64,000 nucleotides of DNA, taken from NCBI GenBank assembly GCA_948567375.1, contig OX419761.1, positions 42,658,501-42,722,500 on the forward strand, given 5' to 3'. The position numbers and the translations under genes were made by a program. This document shows, in pieces, positions 23,801-36,650 of the stretch (positions within the stretch are counted from its first letter, which is position 1; each line of letters starts with the position of its first letter). The notes below the pieces were generated by a model. That model made no database searches and was not told where the DNA came from. It was given only the letters and a program-made list of their open reading frames with translations. Source of the DNA: Lunularia cruciata. Lineage: Eukaryota > Streptophyta > Marchantiopsida > Lunulariales > Lunulariaceae.

Positions 23801-25653
23801 AGAAAACTCATTTTTCCTACGCGGTCGCCTTTTATCAAGTTAGAAAACTGTTACACCCCATCTTTAGCACATCTCCCCTCGTTAACTGGTTTTATGTTTA
23901 GCTGCATTCAGGTTGCTTCAGAAGTGGGGCCCGCCCCACAAGATGGAATTCGTCATATCCTCTTACATTGTAAACACGTGTCTGGTCACCGGTTGGAATT
24001 AAGACCAACTAGTGGCGAGTTTTGCATCCCTGAACGTTCACGTGAACAATACTTTGCAACCGAAGCAGAGGAAAGTCGTATTACTAATATATACCCGAAA
24101 ACTTTTATAATATTTATTTTATAATGAATTCATTACCTAAATGTTGCAAACAATCCGGGGATTTAACTATGGAGAATTAATAAGATTAAAGTCTCATGGT
24201 AATATTCTACTTTCACTAAATTCGAAAGGGTCCATGTGAAAACTCGAATTAATTAAATTTCCAAAATGATTAGAATTCTATTCGGCTAATTATTTTTGTT
24301 TGGTGTGAGTTTATTTTTAACCGTATCGGGCACAATTATACAAGTGCAACAAGATGCATATTCTTGAATACTTTATGTGGTAATCACAAGCAACGAAATT
24401 ATAAAATCTATTTGATTAAATTAGCGAACATGCATTCAATTTGATGGACGTTTAGTTCAGATGCCCCAGCCCCACATTTAGGGCTGGCTAAATTTTTTAA
24501 TATATTCAGTTGGTAATTTTATTTATTTGAAATTATTTCACTATAACATAACAAGGTTACATATCCGAGATAATATTATCTCAGTTATGTATATGCGTAT
24601 TTTGGAATGTATTATGTGATAGAGAATAGTTATTGCCATTCATGACGTGGCCCCCTAGCGACCATAGTATTGTCTTCATTGTGAATGGATGATAATAACA
24701 AAACTCTAGATGGCAACACCAATTCCCATATGATATTTGAGAAAGATATATTACACGATCGCCTCACTACGCAAGATAACAAGGAGAATGGGAAGACCCC
24801 GTCAAGGCCTACAAGGAAAAGATACGGTGTAAAATAAAGTTAATAATAGCGCATTAAAAATTTATACGTACAGTACCTGAAATATCAACTTAATTGATAT
24901 TTGTATTCTTTCTTAAATATTAGAAAACAGAACATTATGTTTGATAATTAATATTTGAACTTTAACATTTACTTTATACTTCTGAATTACTCCCCAACGT
25001 TGGAGGGGGATGTGCTTGCACACGTTTCAAATATCAGAGAACATAACAGTAGCAGGCGCATGAAAGCTGCGTGAAACTTGATATCCCTTTTGACGTTTCA
25101 GAAGAGCTCACTTCTCACGAGTGTGTGGGAAGAGGTCAAAGGTGCGCGTGTTGTGAACGAGCGCCCGTGTCCAAACCCACTCACTGACTGGCAGTGGGCA
25201 CAGTACTCAGTTCTAAAACTGTGAACACATAATAAGTACAGGACGGTCTGTAGAACTTTTCTCCCTCCGATCTTTCAGGCTGAGAGGGCAAGTTGTATAC
25301 TTGATGTGGATCACTTGAGTCTTTACAATTAGCTGGTTGGTGGGGATTGCTTTGCGGAATACGAAGTTCATTCCTCGTACCGATACTATTGGGTCTGCTT
25401 GACGGGGTCTTCCCATCCTTCTTGTTATCACACGCGGTCGCCTTCCTATTCCCAGACTACTCTAAACGATTAGCTCCCATCTGGTTTGAACGAAGAGCAG
25501 GATGAAGAACGAGCCTTCACTCGCATGGGAATAGAAAAAGCTGGGCTTTTAACGATACTGTCTGGTTGAACACAGTCGGTCGAATATCGTATCAGTTTCA
25601 ATTTCCAAGGCAGATTGACCGGGTTTATGTAACCACATTACCTTACACTTGCA
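23801..25653 (+). promoter_or_regulatory. Upstream region of the receptor kinase gene
   Basis: AT content falls towards the gene, and GC-rich patches appear from about 25000. It contains a 32-bp inverted repeat (24775-24807 / 25397-25429) and a 13-bp repeat acgcggtcgcctt at about 23819 and 25432. The transcription start is not determined. The promoter and 5' UTR most likely lie in 25000-25653. Confidence 0.35.
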
Positions 25654-28600
25654 ATGAATTTGCAAAGGAAAAATGCGTGGGGCGGAGGCGTGGTGGAGCT
25701 CCTACTGATTACCTGTCTCTTCTTCGAATTTGTACTCCCAGTCGTGCCGCAAGCAGGTGCATTTCGGACTGTTCGGTGTTTCTTCAAGAGCTTGCTATGC
25801 AGATCATTGAGATTCATAGATACTTTCAAGGTTGACTGGTACTACATTCTTAGATTGTAGATTGCACTTCACTTCTCCAGAGTAGCTGACGGCTATAGCC
25901 AGTTGAAAGGCATAGGTGACTTGATTTCGGGAAACGTGATTAAAAAATTAAGCTTCATATGTCCGCGTGGATGAAGGTTTCGTTAGCTTAAACTGCGGAG
26001 GTGACGGTGACATCGACATAGCTACTCCTGACATCACCTGGCTAGCGGATTCTACGTTTCTTGACTCACTGAGGGAGCTTGAAGAAATGAATGTCACCAT
26101 GAGCGCGAACGTACGTCCGCCCGTCGGCGCAAAATCTGGGCATTCTAAAACTACAGCTAGGGTGTTCATCCCGTCTCGCACATCACCTTCAAAATACTGT
26201 TACACTCTGGACGTCGAATTCCAGGATTCAAGTACTGCGGAACAATTGCAATATCTGCTTCGCGTAGTGTTCCCCAGCTGGAATTTGTTCAGCTTAAGTG
26301 CGAAAGACAACGATGAATCTTTAACTGCTGAATTCAGTACGCGCTTCTACTTCACTGTGGATTCGACGTACATTGCAACAATCAATTTGGATCCAATTGA
26401 AGCCCAGACTATTGAGCTAATAGTGAGTTCTTTAGATAGAAACATGTACGTCTGCCTCGTGCCTCTGGAAGATAGGTCGTCACTGGTAGCGATCTCATCT
26501 TTGGAATTACGGCCCCTGGGTGAAGGGATGTACGCGAGAACTGGAGCGCCCAACGGATTGGCAGGTACAGAGATTGAAGGAAGTAACAAGGAAACTACCT
26601 ACCTCATGATGGTCGCCCGCCTGGACTTTGGTGGGACAAATACACTAAAATTGAGGTATGTCTTCAATGACTGTCCGTGAATCTACTCGAAGCAAATGCT
26701 GCCCTTAGAATCACCCGTTTGAACTATAGTGAAATTGTCATAAATTGCTGAGGAAACAAAAGGGAAACTGTTATGATATACTTTCATGTATTCCACTTGT
26801 TATGCATGTGTTACAAGAATTACTCCCACGCAGTATTCGATATTCTTAGGAGCACCTGTATAATGTGGGGGGAAGTATGAATGTGGAGGACTGATTGCTA
26901 CACTTTACTTCCAAGTTGTGGTTGTTGGTTTCACTTGATTTAAACCTTAACTGATCCACCTCAACCAAAGCCAAGAATTCCCGACTGGAGCTCGTGGGGT
27001 TTGCCCCCACTCAGAAATTTGGAGGACTACCTCGGCGGGCCTTAAGAACTAATTCTACGGAACGAAATCAACAACTGAGAGAAAAGTTTGTTGTGGCAGA
27101 GGGTCGGAGCATAATTAGAAGGTGTATGGAATCTGGTCAATGATTGAAGAAATCGAGAGGTTTACATGTGAATACTCCCGTACGCTGTATGGGTTGTAGC
27201 CTGGATCAATTTGCTTCGTTAGAGGAGTTCTTGACATTGTTCGCTCTATAACGCAGATATCCCGAGGATCCTTACGATCGCATTTGGACTTCACCAGAAG
27301 TACCACCGGATGAAACTCAGGTTGTCGAAGTGTATCGGAACACGACGGTTGCTGCTGAGGAGGACCATCCAGGTTTTGATTTATTTCCACAGGATGTCTT
27401 GGGTACATTCTGGGAGGGGACTAGTCTTGAGTCTAATATCTCTTTCCAATTCGATACCAGTGCCGCGAACGCTTTACGCCCTCTTCCAACATTTTACATG
27501 ACAATTTGGTTTAGAGACATTAATCCTGGCATCACTGCCGAAGGCTCACGGAGACTCGACATTACACTCGAGGGAAGTTTATGGGCGTCGAACGTGTCTG
27601 CATTACAGGATAGAGCTTGGTTGATCTATAACAGGAAACAGGTCTTAGAAAGTACATCCCCGATGTTTACAATTTCAGCAAACGAGGCCGGAAGCCTCCC
27701 CCAATTGTCAATGCGTTTGAGGTTTATGGGAGTTTCGGNNNNNNNNNNNNNNNNNNNNNNNNNNNNNNNNNNNNNNNNNNNNNNNNNNNNNNNNNNNNNN
27801 NNNNNNNNNNNNNNNNNNNNNNNNNNNNNNNNNNNNNNNNNNNNNNNNNNNNNNNNNNNNNNNNNNNNNNNNNNNNNNNNNNNNNNNNNNNNNNNNNNNN
27901 NNNNNNNNNNNNNNNNNNNNNNNNNNNNNNNNNNNNNNGAAGCGAGTGGTCGTGATTATCGCCTTAGTTTGCGGGATTTGCGGACTCATAATGATCACCT
28001 TGTTTCTCCTGGCCCTATGGAGAATACGTAGACGCCAGCTTGAACTTCGTAAAATACAGGAAGGTGAGGGCCACTTGAACAGCCAGCTGGTTCGAGTTCT
28101 AGGATATATAGATGTGCCTCATCATGGCGGTTCAAAACGTAACCTTCCGATCATACTCAGTCTCCATATATAAATCCGTGCATTTTGTATTGTAAATTTC
28201 ACCTTTAACTGATAATCTCTGCACTCATAAATTCTATCTGTTCATGTCCAGAACTCGGTAAGCAGGATGTGTGGCCACCAATCTTTTCATACGACGACCT
28301 TAAGACGGCAACAAAGGGCTTTTCTCAGCAAAGCGAGCTTGGAAGAGGTGCATTTGCTGCAGTTTACAAGGTGCGTATCATTATCCGTTGTATTCGATTG
28401 AGTGAAGATTCTTTGAGAGCAGAAAACCCAAGCTGAACTGTATACTGCAACCTGGCAGACAATCTAATGGCGTCTCAGTAAATCCTTGATATCCTGCAAC
28501 TGATTTGGGATTATTCATGAGCAGCCGTGACTAGTTGTACCACTTGAGGACTCGCAATGAAGCATTATGTACATCTGATCACGCAGGCTGAGCTACAGGA

Positions 28601-30535
28601 CGGAACCAAGGTTGCAGTCAAAAAACTGTTTACAGCAAAGCAGGAAATAGCTGATTTTGTAAAGGAATTGGTGCTGATTACGGGTATCAAACATAAGCAT
28701 TTGATTCAGCTGAAAGGATGTTGTATTAGGGAGAAGCAGTGGATGTTGGTTTACGAATACGCAGATAATAAGAACCTTGCTGAGGCACTATGGGGTAAGA
28801 TCCCATTGCTTGAAACCCTACGAAATTCTCTGAATGTTTTAAATATCTCGAAGTTGCGTTGGCGTCTTTCTCCCCAATACCTTTAATAAATCGTAGTCGA
28901 AATTCAATGAACAGTTGGGCTTTTATGCAGCAGTTGCTCCAGATCTCAATCTTTGTTTCGATGCTTGACCTGATCTCCATATCTGGAGGGAATCATGCTG
29001 CCGCCATTGAGCATAGACTCCGATTCCCCTTGCAGAAAAAACTGTTAACGAGGAACGCACATGTTCCAATGAATGACAGCTGCGTATCAAATCATGCAGG
29101 TGACCAAAGGTCGTTCACCTTGAGTTGGACTCAACGAGTGAATATATGCTTGGGGATAGCCCGCGGTCTTCAATACCTCCTCGAAGAGCTACATCCCAAG
29201 ATAATTCATAGGTAATAATAAGCTTTTCGTTTACGGTTTCTTTGCGCAATTTCCAGTGAAATTCCTCTCTCACATGTATTTGGGAGTGATAATCACGGAC
29301 TCCGGGAAGGAAAAGAAAATTTCCTCGCTGACAAGAATGAATCGAGAATAAGATTTCTGGTTCTGACATTCTGTAAGGAGCTGTCTTGGTCATGAACTTT
29401 AATTGACCAACTCGAGCTTCATCAATATTAACATTGCTGGTCTTTACAGAGATATAAAGCCTGAAAACATTCTGCTTGACAAGGACTTCAACGCAAAAAT
29501 TGCGGATTTTGGGCTGGCTAGAAACGCTGATCCGGACGAGAATGATGATCAGATGGTCACCCGCAGGTGTGCAGGAACAATGTAAGTATACCAATATTCT
29601 GCTGCGCTGGATACAAAACAGCGAGACGACGTGGTTCTCGACGAAGGCATTTCTTGCTTGTAATTCTAAGCTTTGTACTTCGTATTTACTAATGACTCCA
29701 ATCTGTCTAACAGGGGCTACTTACCACCAGAGTACGCAACTCAAGGTATGGTCACGGAGAAGCTTGATGTTTACAGCTATGGCGTCCTTGTTTTAGAAAT
29801 CGTATCGGGAAGGCGTTGTATCAACGTGGCCCTGACGGAGAACCCTGAACAAATGTATCTTCGAGATTGGGTAGGTGCACCATTGCCGAACCGCGATAAG
29901 ACAGCAAACTGTTGCCAGTTCGTATTGAGTCAACTGCAGCTGGATACTAACTAGAATCCGAAGCACGATAGAGAAGCATATATCACAGAAAATCCTTGCA
30001 ACTATTGCGGCAAAGTGATTTTTATGCTCGCCAGTTCCGGTATCCTTCTTCTTGGCACTTCCAGGGTTCACACAAAGTCTCTTCCATCTTGGTAACATAA
30101 TTGTCCCCCCAACCCTCTCACGGTTTTCCTGTTCTACTGCAATTGCAGGCGATTGAATTGTGCAAGAAAGACATGCTACTGGATGTCTTGGACAAACAAC
30201 TGTCGGGAAACTGTCCACAGGAAGAGGTTTTGGTGGTGCTGAAGATGGCTCTATCATGTATTCAAGACGATTGGACCAAACGGCCATCGATGTCTCAAGT
30301 GGTTAATACGCTCATGGTGAACAAAGACATCGCCGTCGATATAGTCCAGCAACTGAAAGGCCAAACACCTTCGTACAGCCATCTTTTTGATGACGACGGG
30401 AGAACCTCTGCCTACAACCATACTGTCAAATTTGGAGAAACAGAGCTACAAGAGCGTGCTTTACTCTATTCGTCGTCCACGAGTGGTGGATCTCGCCAAA
30501 GCATGTATCTCGCCAAGAATGTGACAGCTAGATAG
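25654..30535 (+). CDS. Malectin-like receptor-like protein kinase (nine visible exons, gapped)
   Basis: Exons, all with GT-AG borders in phase: 25654-25756, 25977-26655, 27257-28063 (contains the N gap), 28252-28370, 28587-28794, 29100-29211, 29450-29581, 29714-29870, 30149-30535. Exon 1 gives a signal peptide (hydrophobic [19 protein letters not shown]). Exons 2-3 give a malectin-like ectodomain ([20 protein letters not shown]). After the gap come a membrane segment ([10 protein letters not shown]...LFLLALW) and a kinase domain: [47 protein letters not shown]. All catalytic residues are present and it is of the RD type. The kinase resembles LRR-VIII-like receptor kinases (LKGCCI, GLARN); no LRRs are seen, but the gap lies where they would be. 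A one-base C-run deficit near 27698-27702 shifts frame just before the gap. Role: plasma-membrane signalling. The ligand is unknown. Confidence 0.88.
27739..27938. other. Assembly gap of 200 N
   Basis: Exactly 200 N inside exon 3 of the kinase gene, between the malectin-like domain and the membrane segment. The frames before and after do not agree across 200 bases, so the number is a placeholder. Missing sequence could include the end of the ectodomain, LRR exons or an intron. Confidence 0.95.
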
Positions 30536-32739
30536 AGAAGCCTTGTTCATTGTGTAAAGTTCACGGACTATATTACGGCAGAGGAGGAATTCTTGTACAG
30601 TATCCCTAGAAATGAGAGCAAGTATCCTTAGAAATGAGAGCAAGCTGTAACCGAGTTTGCCTTGGTACTCATGAGTTTTCAAGCAGAAACTCGGTACGAG
30701 GGGTACTGACACTTGCTCAACTACTTCGACACTACGCGAGGGACTGATGAAGTCGCATGTGTTTTTGTGGAAGTTTACTATGGCCGTCTCCTGCTTCCCT
30801 TTGCTGTTTAGTGTATCAGGACTCAAACATCTATAGCGCTCGTTGCCATATACTTTACATCCTGTCCTCATTCGCTTTGCTCTAGTTACCCTGTAACACT
30901 TCTATGTCTCTGCAGCAGCACCATCCACTAAGCCCTCTGCATTGTTCCACTCCTCCCTTCCCCAATTGATTCACTCCCTATAATTTTTCCTTTGCTCTTT
31001 GCCTGATTCATGGTTCGACCTCCCATTTCTACAGTTCCTACCCGACTCCAGCCTACGTTTTAATTTTCATCATTCACACACTGCTTACTAGTGGTCAATT
31101 ACATAATGTTTTATATTTCTCGCTATCGTTTGCATAGCTGTCATCGATTTAAAGTTGTTTACTAGTCTTTAGATGCATATTATTCTCAATTTGTTGCAAT
31201 TATGCCTGTGCTTCAATTTACATTCTATTTTATGGATTTATCACTATTCTAGCATTGTGCATAGAGTACATCTTGGTTACTGACCATTTGCATTTCATGA
31301 GTTCTGGATCACTCGTTCTTAGAACCATTTGCATTTCATGAATTCTGGATCACTCGTTCTTAGAACGGCTTCTGCTCTCATCTACGTATGCTATTCACAC
31401 ATGGTGCTAGTTAGTGTTAGCACCATGTGCGAGATACAGATCTTACCTTTCAGTGAGAAGGGTTCCTTCGTTCCATCGATCTGCTAGCGGTGGAAGTCAA
31501 AAATACTTGAGTAGCATGGTCGTAAGAGCAACAATTCGGGAGTGGCAAAGCTTTACAACAAGAAACAGTGTTTTATTAGTTTAGAACTTGCATACTAGCT
31601 TGCATATATTCCATTCTTCAGTTCATGTGACTAGATCTGCAAGAAGAAAAAGTCAGAGAATCGCTTTGAGTATCTTTTAGTGTTCATTGCATTTATAATT
31701 GATGTGTGGATTTGCATCAGTTTCATGAGAGTTTTCAATATGTTATGGGGCCATGTTTCCTGACAGGACAAGAGTAATAGAAGATTTGATGTAGAATTTT
31801 AGATAGATTAAAAGACTAAAAAAGATCTCTCAGATTTGAGAGTAGATTGAGACACATAACATTGTGAGAGATATAACACATATTAGTGTATTTAATGGGG
31901 ATTTTTTTTTAATTTGGAAATTCTAAATGATAATAGTCTTTAAGTCCAAGAGACTTAGAGGAGTCATCATTAGGATAGACTTTAGAACAAGCCATAGTAA
32001 ATGGAGCAGAGACAGAAGGAGGAGAGATTATCTGGCAATGCAAAAATGGCATACAAGAATCTTTTGTGTAGCCTTAAAAGAAAAGTATTTACAAAGATTG
32101 ATCAATTGTAAAATTGAAAACTAGATATGGAGCAGATTGATTATGTTACATGAATAATGCACTTTAGAGAATAAGCATGTTCTCTAATATAGATTCTTTT
32201 ATTTACAAGTGAAACTAAGAGAAGAGATAGTGAATGGGGTTTTATTAACCGAGTAGAAACTTTTGTAAGGCAGTTAAGTAACCATGGTGTAAGAATAGAT
32301 GATTCCTCAATCATCACTAGTATAATTTGTTGTTTGCCATAGACTTATTGTTACAAATAGTCGCACAAGATAATATACATGAGGAACAACAAACCATCAA
32401 GAGACTCATGACAAGATTGCTCAAAGAAGAAACCTTGAATAGATGTGGAGAGGATAAAGAAGAGAGTTAAGGGAGAGAGAGAGACTTTCTTGCTATTGAC
32501 AAAAGATGCATCGGAGGTAGCTGCAATAGCGAGACTTAGAAGCATATAGACATTTCTCAGTTGAAGAAGTGAACAAAATGCAACAAGTGTGAAAGAGGGT
32601 GGATTGTGCGCGAGAATGCAGAGGTGAGAAGAACCTCCCAACAACAAAGCCTCACAATGTGGCTAATCCTTGAAGTCAAGCCAATGCTCTAAGGATATAA
32701 AGTATTGCATTTGTTGTGAGCACTATCACATGTATTGAT
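30536..32739. other. 3' flank of the kinase gene, no recognised gene
   Basis: It holds the 3' UTR and then AT-rich DNA. Two small tandem duplications occur: about 22 bp at 30600-30643 (tagaaatgagagcaa core) and 41 bp at 31284-31365. The part from about 31750 on may be the eroded 5' end of the copia element that is recognisable from 32740. Confidence 0.4.
31284..31365. repeat. 41-bp direct tandem duplication
   Basis: Two units starting ccatttgcatttcatga at 31284 and 31325 differ by one base (gttctgg/attctgg). The near identity suggests a recent duplication. Confidence 0.9.
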
Positions 32740-33014
32740 GAATACCTAGACAATGATATTTGGTTTGTTGATTAGGAGATTTTGAACACATGACCAAATA
32801 ACGAGAGTGGTTCCAAGACGATTGAAGAAGGGACTTGGCCAATGTATGTTGCTGATGGTCTCAAAGTTTGGGTTGTTGGAGTGAGAGGTATTTCAATTTC
32901 TTGTGAGATTGATGCAAGAAGACAAGGAAGCATCAAAGGAGTTTTCTATATTTTAGAGTTGAAGCACAACATGTTCAATATTGGTCAAGTCGCATACAAA
33001 GGCATACAAACCAC

Positions 33015-33649
33015 TGTAAATACTCCAAGGACAGGAGAACCCCCAAGAGAAACACAAGAGAGAAAACACAAAGCCTCACAATCAATACTTTGATTCCCAA
33101 AGGAGCATTTTGTCTCTATTACATAACGAAGAGGATCCCCTCAAAGGAAGCTCCACCCTTTGGATCAGATACATGGATTGGTGATATGTCCACAAGCTCC
33201 ACCCTTAGATAGTTGTATGGATGGGTGACATGTTGTTCCTTGTTCTACATGGTTGGTCAAACAGGTTTGACCAAAGAAAATATATAGGGAATCTTCTTGT
33301 AAGAAGCTCAAAATCATATGGGTGAGGTACTATTAAAAAGCTCTCTTTGAGATGAAAAGAAAGAGAGAGGGAGGGAAGATGGGAGAGAGAGGGTGGAGGA
33401 GGAGGAAGAAAGGCAAGTTTTTTTCCCCTAACCAATGTGAATCTTTTCATTTTGAGGCTTGATTCATCCGTTTAGGCCTCCAAAATTGGCTCTAAAGTTG
33501 TCAGTGTGTTTTTTGCTCATACTCTATTAGTGGAAGTACTCTTTTGGTGACACCTCTATCTGATATACTTAGTCCATCATATATAATATCCTTTTAGATA
33601 CCAAGCTAATTTTCACTACTAGATAATATGTCTAGCTATTGGTATTATA
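33015..33649. mobile_element. 635-bp insertion in the copia remnant, probable solo LTR
   Basis: Flanked by a perfect 5-bp duplication accac (33010-33014 and 33650-33654). Removing it restores the copia frame (KGIQT-TYTKDVC). It starts TGTAAATACT and ends GGTATTATA, so the left end fits an LTR and the right end is mutated or different. It has a GA-rich run at about 33355-33410. The family is not recognised. Confidence 0.75.
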
Positions 33650-34849
33650 ACCACCTACACCAAAGACGTATGTTACATGGAGAAAGATAGAGCACTAGTG
33701 ATAATAGGTGTTTGTGACTTGAAGCTCTATAGAATTTAGATCAAGGTTACCAAGATAGGTAACATTTTCCAAGCTAACTCTATAGTTGCAAGCAATGAGA
33801 AGAGTGAGAAGTTAGAAAGAATGTCAAAAGTTAGGTATTGCATTTTAGCATCAAAGACTTTGTCATCTAAATCTTGCTACATTTGGAAGATGGAAAGAGA
33901 ATGACTAGTAGAGAGTCTTTGTTTAAAACTAGAAGAACTTGGAAATCAAAAGTCTTTCTATTGTGATGGATGTGTTCTAGGAAAGTAGTGTAAACTACCT
34001 TTTGCCAAGTACACAAAAGTAGTAGAAAATACAAGGTTGGAGAGCTTTTTCAAAGTGATATTTGTGATCATATGAGCATGAGCTCAATAGGAGGATCAAG
34101 ATATTATCTCCTTTTTAAGGATGAGATTAGTGGTTTAAGATTTGTATTTTTCTTGATAGAGAAATAAGAAACTCTCTGTTGCTTCAAACAACTACACGCA
34201 TATGTAGAAACTCAATATGGAGTGAAATCTAAGAAACTACAATTTGACAAAGGAGGTGAATATATTGAAAAATAATTCACTATTTTTTTTAAGAGTGTTG
34301 GATTAGTCTTGGAACTTATAGTACCTTCGTAAAAGACCAAGACCAAGGATAGAATTAGGAGAATGGAAGGTAACATTGGGACACTTGAATGTGAGTAAAC
34401 TCCAAATACCTAGCATGAGTTTAGGCTCTTGTATTTATAGGGATCCTACATGGCTCTTGAGAAGCTTCTCAAGAAGCTTTCTTGAGCCGTTGTCGTCGAA
34501 AAAATAGTCTACACGTAGTATTGGTGCCATTTGGTGTGAGTTTTTCATGTTAGTGAACTCAAGGGTTTATGTTATGGTGAAATCGGTAGTTGTTTCATGT
34601 TCTTGTAAGCTCAAGGATTTTCTCTTGTGTTAAGGGAGGGAGGAAATTGAGTGGTGGATTTCCTTTAATGTTACATAAGCTCGGGGTTTATTTGCATGTC
34701 ACTTAAGCGTTGGAGTTTGTTTATGTTATTGGGATCTCAAGAGTATTTTAGAGCTGCAATATCAAAGGGGTTTTGGGGTGACAAGGAAGGAATTGAGAAG
34801 AGAAGGAAAGGACAGAAGGGAAAGGGTTTTTTTGGGAGATGTCTGGGGA

Positions 34850-35371
34850 GTGCAAGCTTGGACAAGAGGAGTGAATTCTGGAGTTGGACAGTAGGGCTGG
34901 GTAGGAGAAGGCAAGGAAGTTTCCCGTAGGAATGGAGTGCAAGCTTGGACAAGAGGAGTGAATTTTCGAGTTGGACAGGAGGGCTGGGCAGGAGAAGGCA
35001 AGTAAGTTTCCTGCAAGAATGGAGTGCAAGCTTGGACAGGAGTACTGAATTTTTGAGTTGGACAGGAGGGCTGGGCAGGAGAAGGCAAGTAAGTTTCCTG
35101 CAGGAATGGAGTGCAAGATTGGACAGGAGGACTGAATTTTTGAGTTGGACAGGAGGGCTGGGCAGGAGAAGGCGAGTAAGTTTCCCGCAGGAATGGAGTG
35201 CAAGCTTGGACAAGAGGAGTGAATTTTCGAGTTGGACAGGAGGGCTGGGCAGGAGAAGGCAATTAAGTTTCCCACAGGAATGGAGTGCAAGCTTGGACAA
35301 GAGGAGTGAATTTTCGAGTTGGACAGTAGGGCTGGGTAGGAGAAGGCAAGTGCGTTTCCTGCAGGAGAGTA
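34850..35371. repeat. 87-bp tandem repeat array
   Basis: Six units start at 34850, 34937, 35024, 35111, 35198 and 35285 with gtgcaagcttgg, spaced exactly 87 bp. Units contain gaggagtgaattttcgagttgg and aggagggctgggcaggag-type blocks. As 87 is a multiple of three, several frames stay open on both strands. These frames are by-products, not genes. Confidence 0.93.
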
Positions 35372-36650
35372 AGTGCTTGGACAGAAGAGAAATTTTTGCA
35401 GGAAGATGTTAGGGCTTGAGACAGCAAGGCAAGAGATGGTTTTCTTCTCAAAGGGATGGAGCATGTACAGGAGAGTAAGTGCTGGGACAGAAGGGAAATT
35501 TTTGCAGGAGGACTGTTAGGGCTTGAGAGTGCAGGGCAGAAAGTGTTTCTTCTCAAGAGAGTGAAGGACTTTGCAGGAGAGAGAGGGCTGAGAGAAAGGA
35601 AATTTTTGCAGGAAGATGTTAGGGCTTGAGACAGTAGGGCAAGAGATGGTTTTCTTCTCGAAGGAATGGAGCATGTGCAAGAAGTGCTGGGATAGAAGGG
35701 AAATTTTTGTAGGAGGACTGTTAGGCTTGAGAGAGGAGTGCAAGAAAGAGTTTTCTTCTCAAAGGAATGAAGGATGTGCAGGAGAGTAAGTGCTTGGACA
35801 AAAGAGAAATTTTTGTAGGACTGTTAGGGCTTGAGAGAACAGGGCAAGAAAGAGTTTTCTTCTCGAAGGGATGAAGGATGTGCAGTAGAGTAAGTGCTTG
35901 GATAGAAGAGAAATTTTCGCAGGAAGATATTAGGGCTTGAGACAGCAGGGCAAGAGATGGTTTTCTTCTAGAAGGAAAGGAGCATGTGTAGGAGAGTAAG
36001 TGCTGGGACAGAAGGGAAATTTTTGCAGGAGGACTGTTAGGCTTGAGAGAGCAGGGCAAGAAAGAGTTTTCTTCTTGAAGGAATGAAGGATGTGCAGGAG
36101 CGTAAGTGCTTGGACAGAAGAGAAATTTTTGCAGGTCTGTTAGGACTTGAGAGAGCAGGGCAGAAAGGTTTTTCTTCTCAAAGGAATGGAGCATGTGCAG
36201 GAGAGTAAGTGCTTGGACAGAAGGGAAACTTTTGCAAGACTGTTAGGGCTTGAGAGAGCAGGGCAAGAAAAAGTTTTCTTCTCAAAGGAATGAAGGATGT
36301 GCAGGAGAGTAAGTTCTTGGACAGAAGGGAAACTTTTGCAAGACTGTTAGGGCTTGAGAGAGCAGGGCAGAAAGTGTTTCTTCTTGAAGGAATGAATGAC
36401 TGTGCAGGAGAGAGAGGGCGGGACAGAAAATGAAGTTTTCATAAGAATGTGAGGGCTCGAGAGTGCAGGGCAGAAAGTGTTTTTTCTCAAGAGAGTGAAG
36501 GACTTTGCAGGAGAGAGAGGGATGGACAGAAAGGAAATTTTCGCAGGAAAGCAGAGGGCTTGAGAGTGCAGGGCAAAAAGTGTTTCTTCTCAAGAAATTG
36601 AAGGACTATGCAGGAGAGAGAGAGCTGGACAGAAAGGAAATTTTTGCAGG
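35360..36650. repeat. About 105-bp tandem repeat array
   Basis: About twelve to thirteen diverged units follow the 87-bp array. Each has gagagtaagtgcttggacag, then gaaatttttgcagga, ttagggcttgaga, cagggcaaga and tttcttctc. Starts recur about every 100-107 bp (for example 35364, 35471, 36200, 36303). It shares purine-rich vocabulary with the 87-bp array, which suggests a common origin. Confidence 0.88.

Noticed and set aside
27330-28031. Open frame running straight through the 200 N
   Set aside because: After the gap that frame gives [14 protein letters not shown], while another frame gives an evident membrane helix joined in phase to the kinase exons. The continuity is an artefact of the gap length.
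28859-29215. 118-codon frame upstream of exon 6
   Set aside because: Its first 80 codons lie in the intron; only 29100-29211 fits the kinase, with a clean AG acceptor and correct phase.
29115-29594. 159-codon minus-strand frame opposite the kinase exons
   Set aside because: Shadow of the conserved kinase exons, with no motif of its own.
34737-35464. Overlapping open frames of 155-238 codons on both strands, Ser/Pro/Leu-rich
   Set aside because: They arise because the 87-bp repeat is a multiple of three. The same block is open in several frames, which is not how a gene looks.
35360-36650. Regularly spaced repeats as a possible CRISPR array
   Set aside because: Whole 100-107-bp units are repeated and there are no unique spacers between short repeats; the genome is eukaryotic.
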